This document shows positions 1-5,706 of a stretch of DNA of 5,963 nt, piece by piece. The notes under the pieces are model-generated. The model searched no databases and was not told the origin of the DNA. It worked only from the letters and a program-made list of their open reading frames with translations. Positions within the stretch are counted from its first letter, which is position 1. Every line of letters begins with the position of its first letter. The translations under genes and the position numbers were made by a program. This DNA is from an uncultured Planctomycetaceae bacterium (GTDB taxonomy: Bacteria; Planctomycetota; Planctomycetia; Planctomycetales; Planctomycetaceae), in assembly GCA_937952455.1 (NCBI GenBank), contig CALFYU010000001.1:1-5963 (forward strand). The letters run 5' to 3'.

Positions 1-69
1 ATCGGCGCGGTCGATTGTCACGTGCAATAAACCGTCTTCCGGTTCGTCATAGTGCCACATAATGGCCAT
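1..69 (-). CDS. fadJ: FadJ/FadB-like enoyl-CoA hydratase/3-hydroxyacyl-CoA dehydrogenase, N-terminal fragment
   Basis: Only the first 23 codons are inside the window; the gene runs off the left edge. The reading begins MAIMWHYDEPEDGLLHVTID and ends RAD. This pattern (a short lead, then a 'dgllhvtidra' beta-strand) resembles the start of the crotonase domain of multifunctional beta-oxidation alpha subunits. Those proteins hydrate 2-enoyl-CoA and oxidise 3-hydroxyacyl-CoA in the cytoplasm. The ATG at 67-69 is preceded by a strong Shine-Dalgarno sequence seven bases away. The gene follows a FadI-type thiolase in the same direction, the usual partner of FadJ, and this context carries much of the call. 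With so little sequence, a stand-alone enoyl-CoA hydratase is also possible. Confidence 0.6.
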   Translation of the reverse strand, partial: MAIMWHYDEPEDGLLHVTIDRAD

Positions 70-76
70 GATCTTT

Positions 77-82
77 CCTCCC
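77..82 (-). promoter_or_regulatory. Ribosome binding site of the fadJ-like gene
   Basis: The minus strand reads GGGAGG, then AAAGATC, then ATG. This near-perfect Shine-Dalgarno motif at seven-base spacing fixes the start at 69 and supports a real coding start this close to the window edge. The wider string GACAGGGAGG is shared with the thiolase ribosome binding site. Confidence 0.75.
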
Positions 83-187
83 TGTCCTGGAAACGGTCAA
101 ATCCGTTCTGCCGTTTTTGTAAGAATACTTGGCCACAGCTGGAACACGGATCAAACACAGATTGCTTAGCGATCCATCCATTTCCCT

Positions 188-213
188 GGTTCCCAAACTC
201 CAGTTTGGGAACC
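188..213. repeat. Hairpin 1 (long, left unit)
   Basis: Perfect inverted repeat with 12-bp arms (GGTTCCCAAACT and AGTTTGGGAACC) and a two-base centre CC. No T-run follows it on either strand, so it does not look like a standard intrinsic terminator. Confidence 0.9.
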
Positions 214-220
214 TTGCATT

Positions 221-237
221 GCGAAGCTCTGCTTCGC
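221..237. repeat. Hairpin 2 (short, left unit)
   Basis: Perfect 7-bp arms GCGAAGC and GCTTCGC with the loop TCT. The core AAGCTCTGCTT is identical to the core of hairpins 3 and 4 read on the other strand. Confidence 0.85.
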
Positions 238-283
238 GTGGGAAAAGCTGTGGCGGTAACTTGCCGTTGATATTCCTCTGTCA

Positions 284-302
284 CTCGAAGCAGAGCTTCG
301 AG
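284..302. repeat. Hairpin 3 (short, right unit)
   Basis: Perfect 8-bp arms CTCGAAGC and GCTTCGAG with the loop AGA. It is the inverted counterpart of hairpin 2, and the outermost base pairs have changed together. Confidence 0.85.
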
Positions 303-308
303 AAATTG

Positions 309-333
309 GGTTCCCAAGCAGAGCTTGGGAACC
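309..333. repeat. Hairpin 4 (long, right unit)
   Basis: Perfect 11-bp arms GGTTCCCAAGC and GCTTGGGAACC with the loop AGA. On the minus strand it begins about 20 bases after the thiolase stop codon. It is followed there by CAATTTCTC, which is only weakly T-rich, so termination of the thiolase transcript is possible but not established. The structure could equally protect the 3' end of the message. Confidence 0.88.
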
Positions 334-352
334 AGGTATTTGTTTTCCACGC

Positions 353-1642
353 TTAAGCAGCGATGCGTTCCACGATCACCGCGGCGCCTTGTCCGCCGCC
401 GATGCATAATGTCGCCAAGCCGACGCGTTGGTTGCGCCGTTCCAGCTCCCGCAGCGCCGTTAAGACCAACCGCGCCCCGGTCGCTCCTACGGGATGACCC
501 AGGGCGATTGCTCCGCCGTTGACGTTCAGGATCTGCGGATCCACCGGCCCCAACAGTGAACGGTCGTCATACGCAGCGCAATCTTGCGGCGGCGATTCGA
601 AGCCTTTGAGACACGCCAAGACCTGGGCGGCAAACGCTTCGTTGATTTCGACCAGCTCCATATCGCTGAGATTCATGCCGGCCGACTTCATGACTTTGGC
701 GGTGGCATAGACCGGGCCGAGGCCCATCCGCGACGGGTCGCAGCCGGCATAGGCCGAACCCCGGATGCGTCCCAGCGGTTTGTATCCGTGGATCTTGGCG
801 GTCTCCTCATCCATGATCAACAGGGCCACGCCGCCGTCGGTTACCTGACAGGCGTTGCCCACCGTCACGGTTCCCCACCGGCGGTCGAAGTACGGTTTTA
901 ATTTGGCCAGCGCGGTGAGACTTTGATTGTCCCGCGGGCCGATATCCTGTTCGATCGCTTCCTGTTTGCGGCCGGCGTAAGCGGTCATCGTTTCGTTTTT
1001 GAGCCGGTTTTCCTTCCAAGCCTCCACCGCGCGTTGATGGCTTCGCAGGGCGAACTCGTCCTGCTCTTCACGGCTGATGTCATACTCGCGGGCCAATTTT
1101 TCGGCGGTGTCCCCCATCAGCAGACCGGACACTGGATCTTTGAGGCCCATTTCAATGCCGACCTGCGGTTGCAAATCCGCCGGCCGGAATTTGGTGAGGG
1201 CGCCGAGTTTTTGCAGCGGGCTGCGGGCCTTCACGACGGAGAACAACTTCTCCGCGAACTTCTTTTTCCAGAAGACGGGGATGTTGCTCATCGAGTCGAC
1301 GCCCAGCGCAACAACCGTGCGGGCCTCGCCCGACTCGACGCGCGCGACCGCTTCGGTCACGCTCTCCATGCCGCTGGCGCAGTTGCGGTTGACCGTATGT
1401 GCAATGCTCGCCCGCGACATGCCGCACCGTAGGGCGATGACCCGGGCGACGTTGGCTGAGTCGGGTGGCGAAGCGACGTTTCCGGCGATGAGTTCATCGA
1501 CCTCCGCCGGGTCGAGATTGTTACGGTCGAGCAGTTCCCGAACGACCAAGCGGCCCAGTTCCGGCGCGGTCACGTCGGTCAGCGGTCCTCCCGCTTTGAC
1601 AAACGGCGTGCGAATTCCATCCACAATGACGGCTGTCGCCAT
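353..1642 (-). CDS. fadI: FadI-type 3-ketoacyl-CoA thiolase (acetyl-CoA C-acyltransferase)
   Basis: Cytoplasmic thiolase of 429 aa that cleaves 3-ketoacyl-CoA with CoA to acetyl-CoA and a shortened acyl-CoA, the last step of beta-oxidation. The N-terminus opens with the thiolase strand and VDGIRTPF. Cys88 in NRNCASG is the expected acyl-carrying nucleophile. NEAF is at 334-337, His383 lies in GGAIALGHPVGATGAR and Cys413 in LCIGGGQG, so the catalytic set is complete. The length and the insertion at about 124-160 (KKKFAEKL...VKARSPLQKLGALTKFRPADL), followed by MGDTAEKLAREYDISREEQD, fit the FadI/mitochondrial trifunctional beta-subunit branch better than the shorter FadA or biosynthetic thiolases. 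The ATG at 1640-1642 has a strong Shine-Dalgarno sequence. The next gene downstream is the FadJ-like partner. Exact chain-length preference cannot be read from sequence. Confidence 0.93.
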   Translation of the reverse strand: MATAVIVDGIRTPFVKAGGPLTDVTAPELGRLVVRELLDRNNLDPAEVDELIAGNVASPPDSANVARVIALRCGMSRASIAHTVNRNCASGMESVTEAVARVESGEARTVVALGVDSMSNIPVFWKKKFAEKLFSVVKARSPLQKLGALTKFRPADLQPQVGIEMGLKDPVSGLLMGDTAEKLAREYDISREEQDEFALRSHQRAVEAWKENRLKNETMTAYAGRKQEAIEQDIGPRDNQSLTALAKLKPYFDRRWGTVTVGNACQVTDGGVALLIMDEETAKIHGYKPLGRIRGSAYAGCDPSRMGLGPVYATAKVMKSAGMNLSDMELVEINEAFAAQVLACLKGFESPPQDCAAYDDRSLLGPVDPQILNVNGGAIALGHPVGATGARLVLTALRELERRNQRVGLATLCIGGGQGAAVIVERIAA

Positions 1643-1646
1643 CGGT

Positions 1647-1653
1647 CCCTCCC
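1647..1653 (-). promoter_or_regulatory. Ribosome binding site of the thiolase gene
   Basis: The minus strand reads GACAGGGAGGGACCG directly before the ATG, placing GGAGG five bases from the start. An ATG 20 bases further upstream is out of frame and has a poorer context, so the start at 1642 is preferred. Confidence 0.75.
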
Positions 1654-1737
1654 TGTCGTCATGACCTAATTGAGGAGTACCGGCACGTTCCTCGGCCGGC
1701 GTTCACGGCGGCGCCCGATTTAGCGCCACCCACTCCG

Positions 1738-2766
1738 TCATTTCTTCTCAAACCCATATTCGTCGTTAGAGCGATCAAAATCAAGATCGCTCAGCTTGGC
1801 GCCGAGCGTCAGATCGCTGTAACAATAGTATTCAATCAGCGTCTCGTCGTCCATTTCTTCGCAGCCCCAATCGTCGCCCCAGTCCTGTTCGGGCCACGTA
1901 AAATTCGTGATTTTGATGGGGACGGAGTATTCCTTGTCGATATACAAGTCCGACTTGCGATAGGTGGCCGACACGTCCGGGCTGCCGTACTCCATTATGA
2001 ATCGGTAGCATGTACGATCTTCGCACACCACGTCGTTGAACAGCTGGCACTTCAATGCGGCGTTCGTCTCCAGATCGCGGCGGCGATCGGTGATCAGCGT
2101 TTCCACCAAACGGAGCAATCCCATTTGCGTCACTGGATAACGCGATTGGCTCATCGCCAGCACGCAGTGCGGGTCCAGACTGACGAGCGGTAACAGCCGC
2201 GCTTTCCAGCCGACTTGTTTCAGCAGCAGTTTCCCTTCGTTGGTGCCGTCGACGTAAAGCACTTCCTGGCCTTCATCGCATTCGACCCACTTCATATACA
2301 CGCCGAATGGTTCGTGGCGGACTTTAATTTCCGTGACGTCCCCCTCAGTCAATTCATCCCCGACTCGTTCCTGTTTGATGAACGTTGCCGTGTAGTGATT
2401 AGTGCTCTTGAGCCGCTCGCGGCCTTTTTCCAAAAGTGCCAAGGCCGATTGGAGCGCAGAGCGATGCGGGTCGGCTGGGAGTGCTGGCGATTCCGCGACC
2501 GCGAGCGTGGCCACGAGAGCAGATTGATTGGTTCCGGAGGTCTGCCGGATGTCGCCGGTCGAATTCGGCGCGTCCGCAACGGACGTGATCGCAGGAACTG
2601 CTCGCCGGCTCGCCTTGCGGAAGTCGCGGCGATCGGCCTGCGGCCGTTGGCTTCCCGAATGCGTATTCCACACCACTCCCATCATGCCGATCGCAGCGAA
2701 CAGGATCAATAATGATAACCAGCGGGGTTTGGTGCGGCGCGGTGCCGGCGAATTCTGACGTGTCAT
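1738..2766 (-). CDS. Membrane-anchored DUF1571 family protein
   Basis: Protein of 342 aa with unknown function. The N-terminus is basic (RRTKPR), then a single hydrophobic helix at about 17-33 with no obvious signal-peptidase or lipobox site, suggesting an N-terminal anchor with the rest outside the cytoplasm. Residues about 40-100 are low-complexity linker. The conserved part runs from about 104 to 330: a helix (LLEKGRERLKS), then HYTATFIKQERVGDEL, VRHEPFGVYMKW, LLPLVSLDPH and a Tyr/Asp/Trp-rich end. This fits DUF1571, which I associate with planctomycetes; the strand pattern resembles LolA-like lipoprotein carriers, but that is only suggestive. Seven cysteines (163, 201, 240, 248, 253, 302, 315) could form disulfides. 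GGAG at 2774-2777 (minus strand) lies seven bases from the ATG. The gene sits 95 nt ahead of the thiolase; a lipid-related role is inference. Confidence 0.85.
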   Translation of the reverse strand: MTRQNSPAPRRTKPRWLSLLILFAAIGMMGVVWNTHSGSQRPQADRRDFRKASRRAVPAITSVADAPNSTGDIRQTSGTNQSALVATLAVAESPALPADPHRSALQSALALLEKGRERLKSTNHYTATFIKQERVGDELTEGDVTEIKVRHEPFGVYMKWVECDEGQEVLYVDGTNEGKLLLKQVGWKARLLPLVSLDPHCVLAMSQSRYPVTQMGLLRLVETLITDRRRDLETNAALKCQLFNDVVCEDRTCYRFIMEYGSPDVSATYRKSDLYIDKEYSVPIKITNFTWPEQDWGDDWGCEEMDDETLIEYYCYSDLTLGAKLSDLDFDRSNDEYGFEKK

Positions 2767-2977
2767 CTCAACGCTCCGGGTGATTGCCTACGATTCGTCT
2801 CAGGGTGTCGCTCCTTTATCGCCGAGAGGGTCGTTTCGTTTTCTGCTCACGATTGGGATTTACCGAAAAATGGAAAGGACGGATGGTGATAACTTTTGCG
2901 AGGGGGGACTCGTTCGCGGGCGCGGGAACCGATCCTTGGCAGCACGCCGCAAAGTCGATGCTGAAAAGTTGAGGTGA
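2767..2977. other. 211-nt spacer between the SDR and DUF1571 genes
   Basis: Apart from the GGAG ribosome binding site of the DUF1571 gene at 2774-2777, I see no RNA gene, terminator or repeat. Short plus-strand open frames here lack a ribosome binding site and recognisable sequence. The spacer is long enough to hold a separate promoter for the DUF1571-thiolase pair, but no convincing -35/-10 pair is visible. Confidence 0.5.
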
Positions 2978-3892
2978 TTAGGGGTAGCTCTCATCAACGG
3001 CCAACGCGGTTTTCTTCCGCGGCCGCTGATTGGTAGTCACGGCCGGTGTCCGCGGCGGCGGAGGTGTGGACGCCGCCGATTGCGGCGGCTGGCTGTTCCA
3101 AGTAATCATGCTGGTCGTGACGCGCAGCCAATCGCACAACCATCGAAACGCGACGCGATGCATGGCCCCGCGCCCAAACGGAATCAGCTTGACCAACCAC
3201 GGTGTGAGGAGTTGTTCTTTGTTTTTCTTGACACACTTGACGATCATGCGGGCCAATCGGGTGGGGGTCAGCATCGGAGTAAACCGCGGCGTGCAGACAC
3301 CCGCGAACATTCCCGTTCCCACGTAACTGGGACAGACCGCCGTCACGCCCACATCACCTTGTGCGATAAACCGCAATACTTCGGGCAGCGATTCCGAGAA
3401 GCCCAGCACCGCCCATAGCCTGGATGCGTACGTCGCGGCGTTGGGCAAGGCGATCATGGCCGAGGCACTGGCGATATTGACGCAATGCCCTTCCGGATTG
3501 TCCACCAAATCCGGCAGGAAGGCGTGCGTGACAATCGCGGGTCCCAACGTGTTCACTCGATAGGTCGCCAGGTGTTTTTCGATCGGCACGTCCATAAACG
3601 CCCCGCCGAACACCACGCCGGCGTTGTTGACCAGCACGTCGATCGACCCAATCTGGCTCTTGACCTGCTTGCGGACTGCCGCCACCGAAGCGGGATCCGA
3701 GACGTCCATACGAAAGCCGATCGCCGAACGCCCCGGTTCGGTCAGGAATTCTACTGTCGACTCCACGCGGACTGCGTCCAGGTCGGTCACCACGATCGTC
3801 GCCCCCTCGGAAGCGAACTGCAGTGCCAACTCTCGCCCCACGCCGTGGCCGGCGCCGGTGATCAAAACTCGTTTACCCCTCAGATCCCGCAT
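2978..3892 (-). CDS. Short-chain dehydrogenase/reductase with altered YxxxK motif and proline-rich tail
   Basis: Classical SDR of 304 aa with a Rossmann fold. The nucleotide-binding motif is TGAGHGVG (12-19). Asp37 at the end of beta-2 suggests NAD(H) rather than NADP(H). RMDVSD (61-66) and NNAG (89-92) are present. Expected active-site residues are Asn114, Ser142 and Tyr155, with the usual 13-residue Ser-Tyr spacing. The lysine expected at 159 is Leu: the motif reads Y155-A-S-R-L159, with Arg158 next to it. Normally this lysine lowers the tyrosine pKa and holds the nicotinamide ribose, so activity may be lost or altered. After the fold, residues about 230-265 are basic/aromatic (TPWLVKLIPFGRGAMHRVAFRW), possibly membrane-associating. 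Residues 267-304 are Pro/Ser/Thr-rich and probably disordered. GAGGA at 3899-3903 (minus strand) is six bases from the ATG. The substrate is unknown; the neighbours suggest an acyl or lipid-derived compound. Confidence 0.85.
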   Translation of the reverse strand: MRDLRGKRVLITGAGHGVGRELALQFASEGATIVVTDLDAVRVESTVEFLTEPGRSAIGFRMDVSDPASVAAVRKQVKSQIGSIDVLVNNAGVVFGGAFMDVPIEKHLATYRVNTLGPAIVTHAFLPDLVDNPEGHCVNIASASAMIALPNAATYASRLWAVLGFSESLPEVLRFIAQGDVGVTAVCPSYVGTGMFAGVCTPRFTPMLTPTRLARMIVKCVKKNKEQLLTPWLVKLIPFGRGAMHRVAFRWLCDWLRVTTSMITWNSQPPQSAASTPPPPRTPAVTTNQRPRKKTALAVDESYP

Positions 3893-4002
3893 GATCCGTC
3901 CTCGATATCATTGTGATTTCGATGTTGCCGTCCTGCAGCAAGCCCATCCGTGGAGATGATTCCTTTTGTCAACATTAGCGTTAATTCTTTACTTCACAAA
4001 AA
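3893..4002. other. 110-nt spacer between ligase and SDR genes, AT-rich near the ligase stop
   Basis: The part from about 3960 to 4002 is clearly AT-rich compared with the flanking genes. On the minus strand it holds a consensus-like TTGACA (3967-3972) but no acceptable -10 hexamer 16-18 bases downstream. A weaker TTGTGA-16-TAATGT combination exists further upstream. A promoter for the SDR gene is possible but not supported well enough to call. No hairpin-plus-T-run terminator is visible. Confidence 0.4.
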
Positions 4003-5694
4003 TTAGGTTCGCAAATCTTTGCGAAGCACCTTGCCCAAAAAATTCCGCGGCAAATCCCCATCGGCGATTTCAATCAGCCGGGGACGCTTGTGTTTGGCCA
4101 GATGCGCTTTGCATTGATTCATGAATTCCTTGCGGTCAAATTTATGATTTCGTTCGAGAATCAGCACGACTTTGACCACTTCGCCCCGTTCGGCGTCGGG
4201 GACGCCGATCACGGCCGCGTCCTCGATTCCGGGAAATCCCTTGATCACCCGCTCGACGTCCGACGGATAAACGTTAAAACCGGAGGTAATGATCAAATCC
4301 TTTTTGCGATCAACGATGCGGAAGAGGCCGTCCTCGTCGCAGACCGCCAGATCGCCCGTATACAACCAACCGTCGCGAATCGCGCGGCTGGTTCCCTCGG
4401 GATCGTTCCAGTAGCCCAACATGACTTGCGGACCGCGCACCGTGATTTCGCCCACCTCACCCGGCCCCACCGGGCGATAGCCGGTATCGGGGTCAACGAC
4501 CCGCACTTCGGTGTCCGGCAACGGCAGACTGATTGTCCCCGGCCGCGCCGTTCCGTCCAACGGACCGGCATGCGTCACGGGACTGGCCTCCGAAAGCCCA
4601 TACCCTTCGACGACAATCGCGCCGGTGTGTTGCGCAAATTCCTCCGCCACAATTGCCGGCAGCGGCGCGCCGCCCGACATACAGTAGTTGATCGACGTAT
4701 GATCCCGTTTGCTGTTGCGCATCAGTTTGTTCAACTGGCACAACATGGCCGGCACCGCGTGAAACACGGTCGGACGCACCGTCTCAATCGCCCGCAATAC
4801 TCGCCGGGGAACAAACCGATGCTGTAGCACCAACGTCGCCGCCATCGCCGTTCCCGTCATGGCGCAGGTCGTGAGCCCGTAGCTGTGGAAAAACGGAACA
4901 ACGGCCAACACCGTTTCTTCGGCCATCGTCGCGCCTCCCCAGTGGTGTAACTGCCACGCATTGGAGACGAGATTGCGATGGCTGAGCACGACCGCCTTGG
5001 GAGCGGCCGTGGTGCCGCCGGTCGGTAGAATGAAGGCTGGATCGTCGATTGAACCTTGTTGAATCGGTTGAAAGATAGCGCTGCCTTGCACGAGTTCCTT
5101 GGAGAAACTGCGGCAGCGTTTGTCCCGCGCTTTGCTGCGAATTCCCAACCGCGCGATGCGCGCGGCTGAGTATCCCAGTTTTTGTACCAGCGGCAATCGG
5201 TCGGAAATCGTCGTCAGCAGGACCAAGTCGGGTTGATATTCGCCGTCGAATAGTTGCGGCAGCAACAGGTCCAAGGCGATGACGGTTTTGCATTGCGTCG
5301 TTTTGAGCAACGCCGAGACTTCTGCGGTGACCATCAGCGGACTGACCGCCACGACCACGGCACCGGCCATCCAGATACCGTTGAGAGCGATCAACATCTC
5401 CGGCGTATTGGGCAACAACACGCCGACGCGGTCTCCCGGTTTGACTCCCAGCTTGACGAGCACATGCGCCATCTTTCGCGCATTGGCATACAGTTCCCCG
5501 TACGTCATCCGCTGGTTGTAATAATGGCAGGCGACACGGTCGCCGTAGTCGGCGGCCGTCCGCTCCAAGTAACCCCATGCCGGAATTTGGGGATACTCCA
5601 GCGAAAAGGGAACGGCCTCTGGATAATGGTTCAACCACGGAGCGACGCGGGAACGTTGATGCAGAGATGTAATGGGTCGGGAAGTTACGGCCAT
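4003..5694 (-). CDS. fadD: FadD-like long-chain fatty acid--CoA ligase (AMP-binding enzyme)
   Basis: Adenylate-forming enzyme of 563 aa that activates a fatty acid with ATP and CoA to acyl-CoA via acyl-AMP, supplying beta-oxidation. Residues about 35-110 form the start of the AMP-binding domain (MTYGELYANARKMAHVL, GDRVGVLLPN). The phosphate-binding loop is PTGGTTAAPK (224-233), a GGTT form also seen in FadD. GYGLSEASP lies at 364-372, YTGD at 445-448, and the hinge is VDRKKDLIITSGFNVYP (461-477). The adenylation lysine is Lys555 in PRNFLGKVLRKD, so catalytic motifs are complete. The FNVYPSDVE stretch is typical of long- and medium-chain acyl-CoA synthetases. The start at 5694 (MAVTSRPI) is chosen over an in-frame ATG at 5787 because GGAGGA lies six bases before it and the extra 31 residues look non-coding. 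No signal peptide; cytoplasmic. Chain length is inferred. Confidence 0.92.
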   Translation of the reverse strand: MAVTSRPITSLHQRSRVAPWLNHYPEAVPFSLEYPQIPAWGYLERTAADYGDRVACHYYNQRMTYGELYANARKMAHVLVKLGVKPGDRVGVLLPNTPEMLIALNGIWMAGAVVVAVSPLMVTAEVSALLKTTQCKTVIALDLLLPQLFDGEYQPDLVLLTTISDRLPLVQKLGYSAARIARLGIRSKARDKRCRSFSKELVQGSAIFQPIQQGSIDDPAFILPTGGTTAAPKAVVLSHRNLVSNAWQLHHWGGATMAEETVLAVVPFFHSYGLTTCAMTGTAMAATLVLQHRFVPRRVLRAIETVRPTVFHAVPAMLCQLNKLMRNSKRDHTSINYCMSGGAPLPAIVAEEFAQHTGAIVVEGYGLSEASPVTHAGPLDGTARPGTISLPLPDTEVRVVDPDTGYRPVGPGEVGEITVRGPQVMLGYWNDPEGTSRAIRDGWLYTGDLAVCDEDGLFRIVDRKKDLIITSGFNVYPSDVERVIKGFPGIEDAAVIGVPDAERGEVVKVVLILERNHKFDRKEFMNQCKAHLAKHKRPRLIEIADGDLPRNFLGKVLRKDLRT

Positions 5695-5700
5695 CGTGCT

Positions 5701-5706
5701 TCCTCC
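5701..5706 (-). promoter_or_regulatory. Ribosome binding site deciding the ligase start
   Basis: The minus strand reads GGAGGA, AGCACG, ATG. This near-ideal Shine-Dalgarno motif supports the start at 5694 and argues against the in-frame ATG 93 bases upstream. A GGAGG-rich stretch at about 5758-5766 lies inside that upstream extension and does not serve the upstream ATG. Confidence 0.75.

Larger units (their letters stand above)
185..336. repeat. Mirror-image pair of two-hairpin repeat units (REP/BIME-like or MITE-like)
   Basis: This element fills about half of the 283-nt spacer between the thiolase and the fadJ-like gene. Two units of 55-56 nt (185-240 and 282-336) are inverted copies of each other. 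Each has a long hairpin starting CCTGGTTCCCAA and a short hairpin built on CGAAGCTCTGCTTCG, separated by eight unconserved bases. The units face each other across a 41-nt centre. Stem positions differ between copies but stay paired: AAACT/AGTTT in one, AAGC/GCTT in the other. The core AAGCTCTGCTT occurs in three of the four hairpins. The arrangement resembles paired REP/BIME sequences mobilised in trans by a transposase. I recall GGTTCCCAA hairpins as common in planctomycetes, but copy number cannot be judged here. No transposase is present. Confidence 0.85.

Noticed and set aside
185..336. CRISPR array or intrinsic terminator as explanation of the hairpins
   Set aside because: There are only two units, in inverted rather than direct orientation, without regular spacers. 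None of the stems is followed by a clear T-run on the relevant strand.
18..407. 129-aa minus-strand open frame across the fadI-fadJ spacer
   Set aside because: Its translation (VPKLCLGTQ ... VPKLEFGNQ) is the hairpin repeat read as protein. It overlaps the start of the fadJ-like gene and the end of the thiolase, and has no ribosome binding site of its own.
923..1664. Plus-strand open frames of 169 and 195 aa opposite the thiolase
   Set aside because: They are antisense to an unambiguous thiolase, have no recognisable domains and no supported start signals.
1690..1727. GC-rich short inverted repeats between DUF1571 and thiolase genes (CCGGC/GCCGG and GGCGC/GCGCC)
   Set aside because: Five-base arms with loops of 8-10 bases and no T-run are expected by chance in this base composition.
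2780..2977. Small plus-strand open frames in the SDR-DUF1571 spacer
   Set aside because: They begin at non-ATG starts without a ribosome binding site and encode no recognisable peptide.
3967..3972. TTGACA as the -35 of an SDR promoter
   Set aside because: No -10-like hexamer occurs 16-18 bases downstream on the minus strand. A lone hexamer match in an AT-rich spacer is weak evidence.
4090..4827. 245-aa plus-strand open frame
   Set aside because: It lies wholly antisense to the ligase, whose catalytic motifs are intact. The translation is rich in His/Arg, as expected of a shadow frame in GC-rich coding DNA.
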